Of a DNA stretch of 64,000 nucleotides, positions 1 to 11,379 are shown in pieces. The notes under the pieces are model-generated. The model saw only the letters and a list, made by a program, of their open reading frames with translations. It searched no databases and had not been told where the DNA came from. Made by a program: the position numbers and the translations under genes. Numbering within the stretch: position 1 is the first letter of the stretch; each line of letters opens with the position of its first letter. Source of the stretch: Agarophyton chilense (lineage: Eukaryota > Rhodophyta > Florideophyceae > Gracilariales > Gracilariaceae); NCBI GenBank assembly GCA_030374765.1, contig JARGXX010000008.1:1-64000 (forward strand). Reading direction: 5' to 3'.

Positions 1-501
1 GGTGGAGCAAAACCCGGCGACGGGAAGTGCTCTCAAGGTGTTCGAAAGCCTTGCTCCCTGGGGGAGGCAGACTCAGAGACAGAGCCCTCCGTTCCACCCG
101 TAGTGTGGGGTGTAACTCCCACGGGGGATTCCGGCAGTACCGACGGAGGTGAGGGGTAGAAACCGTTGGATCGGGAATGGGTATGGGTATCCAAAGAATG
201 GGGGAAAATCCGGCGAAGAGGAAAAACGGGCGAGGGTCGGGCACTAACAGGCACCGGACCGAGAACCAGAAAAGGGGCGAAACAACAAAAAGAAACCCAA
301 TACAGGGGCGAAAACCTGTCCTCGAAAGGAAACACAAAAAGCACGCAACAAGTAAGCAGAACCCCCACGGGGTATCGTGCACGCAGGTCGTCTGAGCGGT
401 CCCAAGGGGGTGGTTGCACGGAACCCAAACGTGGGCACTCTCCAAGTGGAGTCGTGTCCCTACGCAGGCGTTGCTAACCAGAGCCCGTTCCGGGTTGTAA
501 G
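1..501 (-). repeat. Left (3') long terminal repeat of element G1
   Basis: Bases 1-501 match 10416-10918 almost base for base. Homology stops at 501. The left edge is cut by the window, so the true outer end and any target-site duplication cannot be seen. Short plus and minus reading frames inside (for example 166-477 and 33-428) recur in the right copy and are non-coding by-products. Confidence 0.85.
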
Positions 502-516
502 CAATCCGAGCCGCGG

Positions 517-2383
517 GTGTCTCGCTTTCCGGTCACTATATATACTTCTCTCCCAATGGGGTCCTTCACCACTTCTGAGGATCGCCACAAAACCGGCACA
601 TCGGTACAACTTTCTTCTACTCCTCCCTCTTTCGGCGATAAGAAACGTCTCGCAACAGCAGTCTCAACCAGCCCTCTCACGGGAATGAACCCATACGTCC
701 TCAACCCACTCTCGGGGCCATCGGCCTCCGCGCCGGCGGACAACGAAGCTCCCCAGCAGGGTGGATATTTCTCCGGTTTGGACGCGGCTCCGTCAGGTAC
801 CGAACCTTCCGTTTCGGCGAGCAACCGACATCCTCAGGAGGATTTGGACCTTAACGCGGTGGCGTGGAACTCCGCTCATGCGATGCCCTTGGTAGCAAAC
901 TCCAGAGGTTGGATCTCAAACGAATCCTTTCGAAGGTGGAGTCCCCTTACCGATCCGGTGATATATTCCCGCGCTCCGTGGTTCCATCCGACAGCGGTTC
1001 GCGACGATGAGCTCATCGACTCCTACGTGGAGGACGGCTTATTGCCGGGTGGCCTACCTGTCGAGGTTGTACGTTCTCCCGATTGGAGGGCGCGGGTAGC
1101 CATAGAGCCTCAGTATCTATACCGCGGTCGCGGGGAGTCCCTGGACAAGGCGCGCGCAGCGATGGCGGCTCTGGCCTACCAGCGATTGGAGAGGTCACGC
1201 TTTGACCATCTGGTTCCCCCGGAGTACGGTGAGGTCTCCTACGGGGATAACCTGGCAGCCTTTCCCCGAAGCCGAGTTCCGCGGACCGGGTTTTCCTCTC
1301 CGAGAAGATATGCTCCAATGGAGTCGTCCCATCCTTCGGGCTGAATTCAGGTACCTTCAACGGCAGTTTACCCAGTATGGGTTCGATCGACGCGTGCGCT
1401 TCGAGCGCCGCTCGCGCTCCCGTTTCGGGTTCCTTGTCCCGTATCCTCACGTGGAACTGGAGCGTATCCGTAACACGGCGAAGGTTGGGCGATTCGTGCC
1501 CCTTCCAGCTTGGTGGAGTAAGGTCGAGGTCCCCCGAGGGTGCTTTGCTGAACTGCCCCCATGCATCTACTATATCGGGTCTCGTTTGATGCACGACCCG
1601 AACTCGGGATACTGGGCCCTCGTTGCAGCCGAGTGGGCAGCCCGCGTAGCGGCGCACCTCCTCTGGGATGCTCATGACCATTTCCGTATCTGGTATATTC
1701 CTCCGATGCTACGGACCATCATGCGTCAGATCGACCTTGTCCCAGCGTTGGGTTCGGCCAGCAGCGTGCAGGACCTGTATCCAATCTTGGACGTGATCGA
1801 CAACACCCAATGGGATCGAGTTCCAGTGGAAAATCAGCCCGCAGGTGAAGGATCCGCGCGAGACAAGTCTCCTGGCCGGTACGATCCGGGCTACAGTAAC
1901 TGGGTCTATTACAATCTTTTCGAAGGGGTTCGCATCAGCGCGGCGCAAGCACGGGCGCTGATTGACTCGCCTCGACCGATGCCGGTGGGACACCCGACGG
2001 GGTTCATTTATACCGACGATTACGAGTACGAGCCTCCAGTAGACCTGGACGATCCAGCGTTGGATAACGACGTGCCAGCTCCTAGTGGAGTACTCCCTGT
2101 GGAGCCATCTGCACCCTTCCAACCAGTGGGAACGACCTCAGCTGCGGCGGCGAATGCATCCGGTGGCGGTCCATCTGCTCCCCCCGGGTGGGGTGTGAAC
2201 AACCTTGCGCAGGCGCCGGTTGCCACTCCGCAAGCGGATAGTGTGCGACAAGGCCTCGTGAACGCGGGCATTCCGATTCCCCCGGGTATGACGGATGTGA
2301 GCCAGATGTTGGCTTTCGCCTCGGCGTACCATCAGGGTCAGAATCCCAACGGTGGGGCGGGTCCTTCCTCGGGCTTTCCGTAG
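517..2383 (+). CDS. Antisense coding region beyond the pol of Gypsy element G1
   Basis: A long plus-strand coding region lies opposite to gag-pol, between the chromodomain and the left LTR. It is open over most of its length but is not intact as one frame here. The upstream part (from about 517) is rich in Ser, Pro and Ala. The central part (about 1300-1900) is rich in Trp, Tyr and Arg, with segments such as YWALVAAEWAARVAAHLLWD. The last 100 residues (about 2090-2383) are Pro/Ala/Gly-rich and look disordered. I recognise no domain. Antisense ORFs between pol and the 3' LTR are known from some plant Gypsy lineages, so this is probably an element gene rather than a captured host gene; its role is unknown. 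A second Gypsy element in the window has an antisense ORF in the same place (54795-55547). Confidence 0.5.
2207..2239 (+). repeat. 33-bp motif shared with 3482-3514
   Basis: This 33-bp stretch recurs at 3482-3514 in the same orientation with one mismatch. Here it lies in the Pro/Ala-rich end of the antisense region; there it lies between the chromodomain and the integrase tail. The core reads GCGCCGGTTGCCACTCCGC. Confidence 0.8.
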
Positions 2384-2439
2384 TTCTGCCTTCGGGCAAT
2401 TGTAGAGTCCATAGCTTGGCGACAATAGTAAACTTCTGA

Positions 2440-2620
2440 TATTTGCATAACTTCTTTTCTTCTTCCTTCCTAGGATCTTAACTTCTACTTCTTTCTTCTT
2501 CCTTCTTAGGATCTTCTTCATCTTCGTCTTCATCTTCTTCCCTTCCTAGGGTCCAATCTTCTTCTTAATCTTCTTCTCCACTTCGTGGGTCTTCTTTTCC
2601 TTTCTCATCAAAAACTGTCC
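2440..2620 (-). repeat. Long polypurine (minus) / polypyrimidine (plus) low-complexity tract
   Basis: The plus strand is almost pure CTT/CTTCC repeats, broken by short CCTAGG and TCTTAGGATC blocks; the minus strand is therefore purine-rich. It lies between the chromodomain and the antisense region. In the direction of the element it is where a polypurine tract would mark the start of a 3' LTR, which would put the antisense region inside a longer LTR. That reading is not settled, because the right-hand repeat shares only about 500 bp with the left. Confidence 0.7.
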
Positions 2621-2781
2621 CGATAACCGGTGTTGTGTTCCCCGGTTAACGGCGCTAGGCCGAGGGCCAGTAGACATTCCCTCTCAATACGTGTTCTTCG
2701 GGATACTCTCCTCAATTCCTCTTCACAGGTCCAACATCTTCCTCACTTCGAGGTCGCATCCACACCAGTTCCCGTGGTGGC

Positions 2782-3072
2782 TTACCCGACTTGGGCACGA
2801 TCCAGATTTGGAGGCAAGGTTACCCGGGCGCGTCGGTGATAGGATAAAACCTTAGACCTCGGAAGGTGCTCAATGGGTTCCACTGTATCCTCATCAGGCG
2901 GGAATCCGTACCATCGGACTTGGTAGCGAACTTCTCCCTCGGGGGTGTAGATGTGACGCACGATGCGATCGATAACGAATTCCTGCGGGTACACTTTTCC
3001 CTGTTCGGGCTTCTCTTCCATCTTGGAACGCTCTCGTTCTCTTGAGGGTGTCAACGTAGGGTTTAGACACAC
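2782..3072 (-). CDS. Chromodomain module of Gypsy element G1
   Basis: The 96-residue frame contains a chromodomain: FVIDRIVRHI, then RYQVRWYGFPPDEDTVEPIE, then a helix around HLPRSKVLSYHRRA. The aromatic-rich core (Y, W, Y, F) and the W-x-G-F-P-x-x-x-D-T-V-E-P pattern are typical of chromovirus integrase tails, which bind methylated histone H3 and steer integration towards heterochromatin. It lies downstream of the integrase in the element's own direction, separated from the integrase frame by about 550 bases. Whether it is reached by read-through, splicing or as a separate product cannot be told from sequence alone. Confidence 0.8.
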   Translation of the reverse strand: MCLNPTLTPSRERERSKMEEKPEQGKVYPQEFVIDRIVRHIYTPEGEVRYQVRWYGFPPDEDTVEPIEHLPRSKVLSYHRRARVTLPPNLDRAQVG

Positions 3073-3365
3073 CCCGGTGGGTTCTTTTCCGTGTTGCGAG
3101 CGGGTCTCAGCACTTCGTCCAAACGGCGCCGAGTGGCCTGTGGGCTACGTTGTAACTTCCGTCTACGGAGTCAAAACGGCCCAGTTTTGGGTTCTTCTTA
3201 AATCTGAGATCTTCCCGATAACAACGGTGTTCTTAGATTCCGTGACGGTTGAGAAACCGCGACGCGGGAGCGTCTCCAATCTCAGGGGGGTAAGACTTCA
3301 ACGTCAACCCGAGCTACGGGGACGAAGGTTGCTCTTGTGCAATGCGCCATGCGACGGAGGCGGTT

Positions 3366-3456
3366 TGCGCGACGGTTGGTTGTCAGAGCCTTTTGATTGG
3401 CTCGGTGAGGCGGGTTGCGCGACGGTTGGTCGTTAGAGCCTTTTGATTGGCTCGGT
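3366..3456. repeat. 50-bp tandem duplication
   Basis: The block starting GACGGTTGGT at 3371 is repeated at 3421 with period 50 and a few changes. Both copies contain AGAGCCTTTTGATTGGCTCG. It lies in the stretch between chromodomain and integrase tail of G1, a region (3073-3621) with no other supported feature. Confidence 0.75.
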
Positions 3457-3621
3457 GCCATTCGACGTGTGCCACATAAATGCGCGGGCGCCGGTTGCCA
3501 CTCCGCAAGCGGATGTGAGGTGGCGCTTTCGACACGCGCTAGCACTTTTCTGAGCTGTCCCCGACGGGTCTCACTCATTTCTTTCCCATTCCTGAGGGTT
3601 CAAGTGTCTCCATAGGAGTTC

Positions 3622-6600
3622 CTATTCCCATTCCATATCGGAGAGCCAAATTTGGTCAACCTCGTCGTCGAGATCTTCCCCGTGCGGGTCCGCTGACACA
3701 GCTCGTTCCCGAGAAAGCGGGGTTTGAGTGTGCGACACCTCAGTGTCTCTTCCGCGGCGGCGGGTGATCGTCGGCTCTGTAGGCGTTCCGGGTGCGGAGT
3801 TCTCCACACGACTCTCCCTAGGCGGGGTTTCGTCATCTTTTCTGACGTCGTGCTCGGCTGGGTCGGCGGTGATGTCGCTACCCATACGCTGGGGTTGTGA
3901 CTTCTCTGTCGCCGGCTCGGTCGGGCTCGCCGTCTCACTGTGAGAACTAGATTTCCTGTTAGGGCGACTGGCAGACGCCGAAACATCGTCCTGCGAAGGA
4001 ACTAAGTTCTCCTCCCCCTCCTTAGGCGGAGAGCCAGGAGGCTTGATTACCTCCGGTGGGGGAGTCTCTCGGTAAGAGTTCGTTGACTGGGCCCTTGAGG
4101 GAGCGGGCCCAGGTTCGGGAGTATCCGAAGTTTCCGGTAGGTCGGTTAAACCACGTTCCGGGTGCGGAAGTATAACGGGGCGGTTGTTCGAATCTCCGCC
4201 TGACGGGTTAACTTCCGTTGAATCATCCCCTGTGGAGGGCGTTGGTGCCGACACCACTTCCACATTTGGGTTGGGCGCTCGTGTGATGCGGTCCCTGGAG
4301 ATTCGTTCGTGGCGGTTAGCGATATCCAATACCACCGTGTCCGGGTCTACAGAAACCACACGATAGGGTCCTGTCCACAATTGGCGAAAGCTTGTGCCTA
4401 CGTTCCTTTTCAGGATTGTAGTATTCCTTTCGAAGGAAGACGAAGTCGTCGGGCTCCACCTGAGGTAGAGGTTTGCGAACCCGATTGTCAAAGTCCTTCT
4501 TGTAGGCGTGTTGAGCTTTGTCCATTGCTTTCCGGGCTATCGGCACCATCTTCGTAAGCCACTCCTTCCAGGCTTCTCGGTACAATCCCGGTGACGGGTA
4601 CGTCGACAGCGTCGGTTGAGCCTCGATGGCGACCGGCGGCAGTGTCCTCGACAGTACCAGTTCGAATGGGGATAACGATGTAACCCGATGTACCTGGGTG
4701 TTGTATGCATACGTAATAGCGTCTGTGTACAAGTCCCAATTTTTGGGGTGATCCGCAACATACGATCTCAAAGCGTTGAGTATCGTGCGGTTAAACCTCT
4801 CCATTTGGCCATTCCCCTGAGGGTGATACGTAGTAACAAATAAATTCCTTACATCAAGGATTCGACATACATCCTGAAAGAACTTTGATGGGAATTGCCC
4901 TCCGTTATCGGATAACAAATGCACCGGCTGTCTATATACGAACACTTAATGGGTCACGAACGCTTGCGCGACGGTAGCGGCGGTGATCCGCTTCAGCGGC
5001 ACAGTTCTCGTTAGCTTAGAGAATCTGTCAGAAATGACAAGCAGATACCGATGACCTCGGGGCGTTCTGATAAACACCCCTAGGATGTCTATGGCCACGA
5101 ATTTGAGTGGAGCCCGTGCCGGGAACAGCGTCCACTTCTTAGAGTGCTTCCGAAGTTTGACGTCATTCTTGGCGCAATTGGCGCAGGCCCGTCTGACGGC
5201 GTAACAATCGAATGCCATTGCCGGCCAGTAAAAGTCCCTTCTCAACGTGAGGTACAGTTTTCTTCCCCCGGGGTGGGCGCCAACCTTCAAATAGTGAGTG
5301 AGGTGTAATACTCTCTGTTGTAGGGTGTGCGGCACCACTATCCTCGGGCGAGGTCCAACGGTCCTGATTAGGTAACCCTGATCGTCGTCCTCGAAAGGTA
5401 ACTGAAATCCTCCGTTGAGGCGAGCCCGAATCCGTGTACAGAATGGGTCGAGCTGTTGCTCGCGTACCATCTCTTCTGGAGAGATAGGTATAAAAGAGCC
5501 GAGCGGCGAATCCAGACTCTCGTTGACGAGTATATCGTCACAAACATCATCCGTCAGCGGTTGAGCTCCTCCCTCGAGGTCCGATACCATAAAGCATGGG
5601 ATGTCATCGTCCTCGTAGGGTTCCGTTTCCGCTGTTGTTTCCAAGCGGGATAGTGCATCAGCCTGAGTGTTCAGCTTCCCTTTCTTGTACAGGATCTCAA
5701 AGTCGAATTCCGACAGTCGGAGACGCCAGCGCATGAGGCGGCTCGAGGGTTCGGAGATCTCCAGGAGCCAAAGCAAGCATGCGTGGTCCGTATGGACTTT
5801 GAAACGAGTACCAATCAGATAGGGGCGAAGTGTAGCTAAGGCCCACACAACGGCTAAACATTCTTTCTCGGAGACCGAGTAGTTCCTTTCATGGACATTC
5901 AGAGAACGTGACCAGTACCCAATAGGGTGACGTTCACCATCCTCAGAGGATTGGAACAGTGCACACCCTACTTGGTTTGCACTAGCATCGGTGTCCACTT
6001 CGTAAGGGAGCCCAGGATTGGGTAGAGCCAAGATTGGCGGTGATGTTACGGCATTCACCAGTGCCGTGAAGGCAGACGTTTCCGCGTCGCCAAAAGATTC
6101 CAGTTCAACTGGTTGTCCCTTCGTCAGGAGCCTGTTGAGGGGGGTGGCAATATCCGCAAAGTTCGGGACGAATCGGCGATACACGTTACACAGACCTAAG
6201 AAGGATCGCAACTCCGTTTGAGTTTTCGGGTGTTTTGCTTCCTTCAAGGATTTCACTCGTACTTCATCGATTGAAAGCTGTCCGGGACGGATGATATGAC
6301 CCAGATATTTAACCGAATCGGTGAAAAACTCGCACTTCTTGAGTTTCAAGGTGATTCCCGCGACGCGGAGTATCTTCATTACGTCCCTGACGTGTTCGAG
6401 GTGATCATCCAGGTTGTTGGAGAAGACAATAATGTCGTCTAAATACACTAGACACGTCCTCCCCTTGAAGGGAGCCAACAGAATGTCTATCGTTCGTTGA
6501 AACGTTGCGGGGGCATTTGTCAACCCAAAAGGCATCCTCCGGAATCGGAAAAGTCCTTGATGACACACGAAAGCCGTTTTGTCCCGATCTTCCTCCCTAA

Positions 6601-7963
6601 TAGGGACTTGCCAGTAGCCCGAATTGGCGTCGAGGGTAGAGAAAACAGTAGCGCTCCCAAGGGAGTCGATTTATTCGTCCATCCGAGGGATCGGGTACAC
6701 ATCCTTAATGGTTACCTCGTTCAGGCGTCTGTAATCGATGCAGAAACGCCACGATCCATCCGGTTTCGGAACTAACACCACTGGTGAGGCCCAAGCGGAC
6801 TGGGCAGGTTCAATTACGCCCGCTTTAAGCATCTTCTCCACTTGAGATTTCTCCTCTTCCCGAGCTTTCGGTCCAGCCCTGTAAGGGTGTTGGGCAATAG
6901 GCGGAGTGTTCGGTAACAAGTCGATGCGGTGTTCTGTAATCCCAATAGTTCCAAGGGAACCATCCCACATGGGGGTAAATTCACGAAGCATGTGCCTCAG
7001 ATTCTCCCGATGAGATGCGGGTACATGGTTGAGATCCCATTTTCCCAATTCCTGAACAGGATCCGTCTGGTCTGCTCCTGTGATAGGGGCCGTAACCTCC
7101 TGAGGTTTAAAGTGTTCAGCGTGTGGAGCTGCAGTCGTATGCTCACCGTCTTCCGCGATTTCGGCAGTGTCCTCCCCCTCCTTAGGGTCCGCCACACCAA
7201 GGACCTCTGCGATAGAGATCTTTGTAGGTACGACCGCATGCGGGTGTGGAAGAACAGAACCCAGGATCTGGTGTTTGACCAAATGCTGCGTTGTCTTTCC
7301 AAAGTTGGCTACCAAAACCTTGAAAGGTTTATCCGGTTCCACGGAGACAACCCCATTCGCAAGGGCGAGTTGACGCCGCGTATACAGAGACAGGTTCGGT
7401 TGTATCACATGCACACCAATTTGCTTGGTAACATCTGTGACCCAAACCTGGGTTTCTGGCGGGATAGCCCCTGACTTCGCAACCTTTACCCGTGTAGACA
7501 CCGGGTCCTTCTTCACAGATTTCTGCACGACGGGGAGAGGGACGCGTGTTCGCGCTGCTCCCTGTAACAGTTTACGAACGATTGGGATCGTAGACCCGTC
7601 TTCGAGTTCCACAGTTCTATTCCGAGGACGGATGGCTTCCACGGAGCGGTCGCAAAAGTCACAACCCAGTATGAGTGGTGCTGCAAGTGACTTGCTTACA
7701 ATAAACTCTAGCTGAACGAGATAGGAGCCTAACCTCACCATGAGGGAAATTGTACCCAGTGTCCGTAGCGGATTGTTGTTCGCATCGGCGATATCCAAAC
7801 GTGGACCGGTACGAACTTGAACCCGGAGCAGCGGGGGTAACAATTCAACATGAATTAAGTTAGGAGCGGCTCCTGTATCCAGGACAGATATTTGACGAAC
7901 CATAAACTGGTTGGACAGGCTGAAGTCGGCGAATACTTTATAATTCCGCTTGGCCATTACCAT
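3622..7963 (-). mobile_element. pol: pol region of Gypsy G1 (protease, RT, RNase H, integrase)
   Basis: Parts in order on the minus strand: aspartic protease with VLDTGAAPN (about 7880); reverse transcriptase opening with WASPVVLVPKPDGSWRFCID (about 6780) and the catalytic YLDDIIVFSN (about 6430); RNase H with DTDASANQVGCALFQ and TDHACLLWLLE (about 5990-5760) closing at ADALSRLE (about 5650); integrase zinc finger with HLTHYLK...CANC (about 5310-5170); integrase core with FVAIDILG, LLSDNGGQF and HPQGNGQMERF (about 5100, 4900 and 4800). A long acidic, Pro/Ser/Thr-rich tail (about 4290-3622) follows and looks disordered. Related in every part to the element at 52197-54634. Confidence 0.9.
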
Positions 7964-8286
7964 AACTCGATCCGGAATACGGAGATTACGGGACCGTATC
8001 CACGGGCGACGGAGGACACTAAACTATCCCGAGTTAACGTCGGTGTCAGCCGTTCTCCTTGAAAGGATAGTCACAGCTGGGGAGCGAAGCTGGAGCGCCT
8101 CGGGCGTCTTCAACTCCGGCTTAGAAGACGCCCCTCCCGCAGGGGAGACTCCCAAGTTTAGTTTTTCGAAGCGGACCCCACCGAATTCGGTGCAGCTGCC
8201 TCGAAGGGGACCGGTTGTTCCCCGTTCGCGGGTACAAGTTCTGTATCCCTGTCAGCAAGGTGAGCTCGGAGTATCCTTTGTTCTTC

Positions 8287-10188
8287 TTAGGACCTATTCG
8301 GGACTCGAGCTTTCTCCTTAGGGGTCAGAGCCTCGTACTGAGCGATAATTCGTGAACCCTCCCGCAGGGGAAATGTGCAGTCTGGTGCTTTGTGGCCACG
8401 GAGGTAACACAAATAGCAAATCAGCTCTGCCGGGTTCGGTTGTGGACGTGAATCCACGCGACGTGGTGCTGTATCCCTCCATCCGGGGCGAGAGAACCGA
8501 GCAGCGGTATTTGCAAAAGGTAGCGATGCAGCTGGCACCCTCCGTCCCTGGGTATAGAGCGCAGGGTCTTCATCCGTAGTCGGAGCGGATGTCGACGGCA
8601 ACTCAGACGTACCCATAGATTCGGGGTTACTTCCCATGAAGTGAATGTTATCATTGACCCCCACAGAGGCAGGGCCTCCTGCGAGTGACAAAAACGAGTT
8701 ACCTCAATCGGCGAGGAGTGCACGTGTCGGCCGACTCTTTCGGTTCTGCCGGGCACGGAGAGTATCCCCCTCAGCCTGGGCGTACTGAACCAGTTCCAAG
8801 TAGGTCAGCTTGCGCTTCTCTTCCCGATGTCGGGCAACCAATGCCTTTATCGAGGGGTCCAAACCATCCACAAAAATGGTGCATCTCTCGTAGGCGGGGA
8901 ATACATTCCCGCATCGGTGAAACGCTTTATTCAAGCGAGTTGAATACACCGTTTCGGTTTCCATCGGCTTCTGCCGCGTATCCCTTAATGCAAGGATTGC
9001 TTCCTGAATCGCATTTCCAGTAGCGTATGACCTCAAGAGGTACTACACCGCTTCGGGCCAGCACGTGACTCCCCCTTCCGAGGCTCGGGATGATCCACGG
9101 ACGGAGTTGAACTGGTCTTCAGCCATCCCCTTTAAGAAATAGGGTAATGCAAGATACGCTTGCGCTTCACTCATACCGAGGATGTCAGCCTCCTGGACGA
9201 ACCTCGCAAGGAAATCGAGCACCAGAATTGGGTCTGTTCCTGTGAACTCCCTCTTCTGTAGGGTGATGCTCAGCCTTTTGATGTAGTCCTTGACCCTACC
9301 CGTTCCGCGGGATGTTCGATCTCCCGAAGGGTTATCCAACCGGTAATAGCGGTACGATAGCAGCTTCCGATAGAGAGGATTCGTCGGCTTCAGCTCCCTT
9401 AATCCAAGGTGTTTCCTACCCTTCTTCCGGGTACGGATTGCCCCTTGAGAGGTGTAAATAGCCTTCGACCGAGTCGCCCGGGATGACCGGCGTCCATCTT
9501 CACTATCCGAAGATTCGGAGGACGAACTCGATGACGAGCGATTGGGATCGGAATCCGATAAATCCTCTTGGAAGTGAACCCTCTTCTTGGACTGGCGGCG
9601 GTCCCGTTTAGCGAAGCGGTGTTCTTCGTCTTCCGAAACGTCGGGTTTATCCTTCGAGGCTTCTGTGTCTCCGTCCATACGGATAATGGCCTCGAGGGTG
9701 TCCAGCCGAGCTCGGAAGCGTTCCGCTTGCACGCGGTGTTCATCCACGAGGCTCCGGTACTCCTGGATAAAGACCCCAGGGGTACCAAAGCTTTCCAAAA
9801 GGGAGTTCACATCCCTCCTCAGGGTAAGAAGGTCATCAGCGACTCCCCGCACCGGGGCGTCCTCCACCTTGAGGCGGAGCGTAGTAACCTCCTGAAGGAG
9901 CTCGACGTGAGCCGCGTTGGCGATATCGATTCGAGTCTCCAGGCGCTGTAATTCAGGGTCGGCCCGACTTCGGGGTGCTGCTGAGGGGGTCTCCACCACT
10001 GGAGCTGGGCCCACAGCCACGACCTCTCGAGGACCTGAAACCACTGAGGGTGCTCTCCGAGTGTCCGGATCGATACCGGAATCGTTCCGACTTTCGGGAA
10101 TTGAGCTCCTCGACCTAGGTGGGGCAGGGGGCTCTGAATCAGCTTGACGGTTCGATCCAGTCCTGGAACCACGGGTAGGCGGCGACAT
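8287..10188 (-). mobile_element. gag: gag region of Gypsy G1
   Basis: The region opens at 10188 with a Pro/Arg/Ser-rich, probably disordered N-terminal part, then a coiled-coil-like stretch (about 9960-9700), an acidic/basic stretch with serine runs (about 9600-9480), and a capsid-like helical segment (LVLDFLARFVQEADIL, about 9220-9180). A zinc knuckle CYLCYLRGHKAPDC lies at about 8420-8380, as expected for a nucleocapsid. The region looks broken at one or a few places. Structural protein of the virus-like particle, by analogy with Gypsy gag. Confidence 0.8.
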
Positions 10189-10415
10189 GCTGCAGACACG
10201 ACACCGACGATTCGGGGTAACGATGAAATTCGATCACGAGATTCCTGGAGAACGGATGACGTAACACAAAACAAAAATAAAAACCAATTCCACCCTTTCC
10301 AAAGGGGACCACTACAACAAATCTTCACAACGGTGCTTCCTCTTCCAGGAGATATTCCAACACGTGGATGACCAACTCAAAAGTCCGAGAACGGCTTCTA
10401 AGTCGGGAGACCACT

Positions 10416-10918
10416 TGTGGAGCAAAACCGGGCGACGGGAAGTGCTCTCAAGGTGTTCGAAGCCTTGCTCCCTGGGGGGAGGCAGACTCAGAGACAGAGC
10501 CCTCCGTTCCACCCGTAGTGTGGGGTGTAACTCCCACGGGGGATTCCGGCAGTACCGACGGAGGTGAGGGGTAGAAACCGTTGGATCGGGAATGGGTATG
10601 GGTATCCCAAAGAATGGGGGAAAATCCGGCGAAGAGGAAAAACGGGGCGAGGGTCGGGCACTAACAGGCACCGGACCCGAGAACCAGAAAAGGGGCGAAA
10701 CAACAAAAGAAACCCAATACAGGGGCGAAAACCTGTCCTCGAAAGGAAACACAAAAAGCACGCAACAAGTAAGCAGAACCCCCACGGGGTATCGTGCACG
10801 CAGGTCGTTTGAGCGGTCCCAAGGGGGTGGTTGCACGGAACCCAAACGTGGGCACTCTCCAAGTGGAGTCGTGTCCCTACGCAGGCGTTGCTAACCAGAG
10901 CCCGTTCCGGGTTGTAAG
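10416..10918 (-). repeat. Right (5') long terminal repeat of element G1
   Basis: Matches 1-501. Homology starts within a base or two of 10416, just outside a TGG-starting candidate primer-binding site, and stops at 10918. Most differences from the left copy are changes in homopolymer length. Confidence 0.85.
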
Positions 10919-11379
10919 GCCGAAACGATGGCGACGAAGAACCTCTAAAGGTATCGAAGACCAACCTTGGTTCCCATTTACTCTGAGCTTCGGACTGTCA
11001 GATCTCGTCTCCCTAAGTAGGGCCCACTAACTAAACTCTACAGTAGTGCACACCTGCTAAGGGCCTTACACGTGAAGATCCCACTGTCAGGGCCCAAAAG
11101 TCCAACGTTCTAACAAATATCCGAAAATCGGTGCCAAAATTAAGCCACGTGTATCACGGGGCCAATCCAACCATGGGCCATCCGAATTTTCACTTCATAG
11201 GCGAACTCTAACCAGAAAACAGTGCCACCTCAGCACACCTTGGAGGGGATCATAGTCATAACCCTCGGAGGGTTCAATCCTCATTCCATGAGTTGCATCT
11301 TCAAGTATCTCCTAACTGGGCGCTGCTCTACACCAGTAACGTGAGCCATGTGGAACGTTATGGTCATATTCTTCCCTAA
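10919..11379. other. Unassigned sequence between two elements
   Basis: No gene, repeat or RNA is supported. The first ~15 bases share GATGGCGACG with the LTR relic at 43205-43960, so part of this could still belong to a longer G1-type LTR. Confidence 0.4.

Larger units (their letters stand above)
1..10918 (-). mobile_element. Ty3/Gypsy chromovirus G1, young, nearly full length
   Basis: The element reads right to left: gag (about 10188-8287), protease (about 7900), reverse transcriptase (about 6850-6300), RNase H (about 6000-5640), integrase (about 5310-3622) and a chromodomain (3072-2782). A plus-strand antisense reading region follows at 517-2383. Repeats of about 500 bp lie at both ends (1-501 and 10416-10918); the left one may run past the window edge. 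The two repeats differ at about nine places, only about three of them substitutions, so the insertion is recent. The coding part looks broken at a handful of places. A TGG-starting stretch on the minus strand just inside the right repeat (about 10413 downward) is a possible primer-binding site. No purine tract lies directly at the 501 boundary. Confidence 0.85.

Noticed and set aside
166-477. Open frames inside the G1 LTR (both strands), repeated at 10564-10894
   Set aside because: They recur only because the LTR recurs, change frame with single-base run-length differences, and show no domain.
3371-3456. CRISPR-like array
   Set aside because: Only two adjacent copies, no spacers, and it lies inside a eukaryotic Gypsy element.
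11262-11282. T-arm-like GAGGGTTCAATCCTC suggesting a tRNA gene
   Set aside because: No matching acceptor, D or anticodon arms upstream and no acceptor partner; a chance hairpin.
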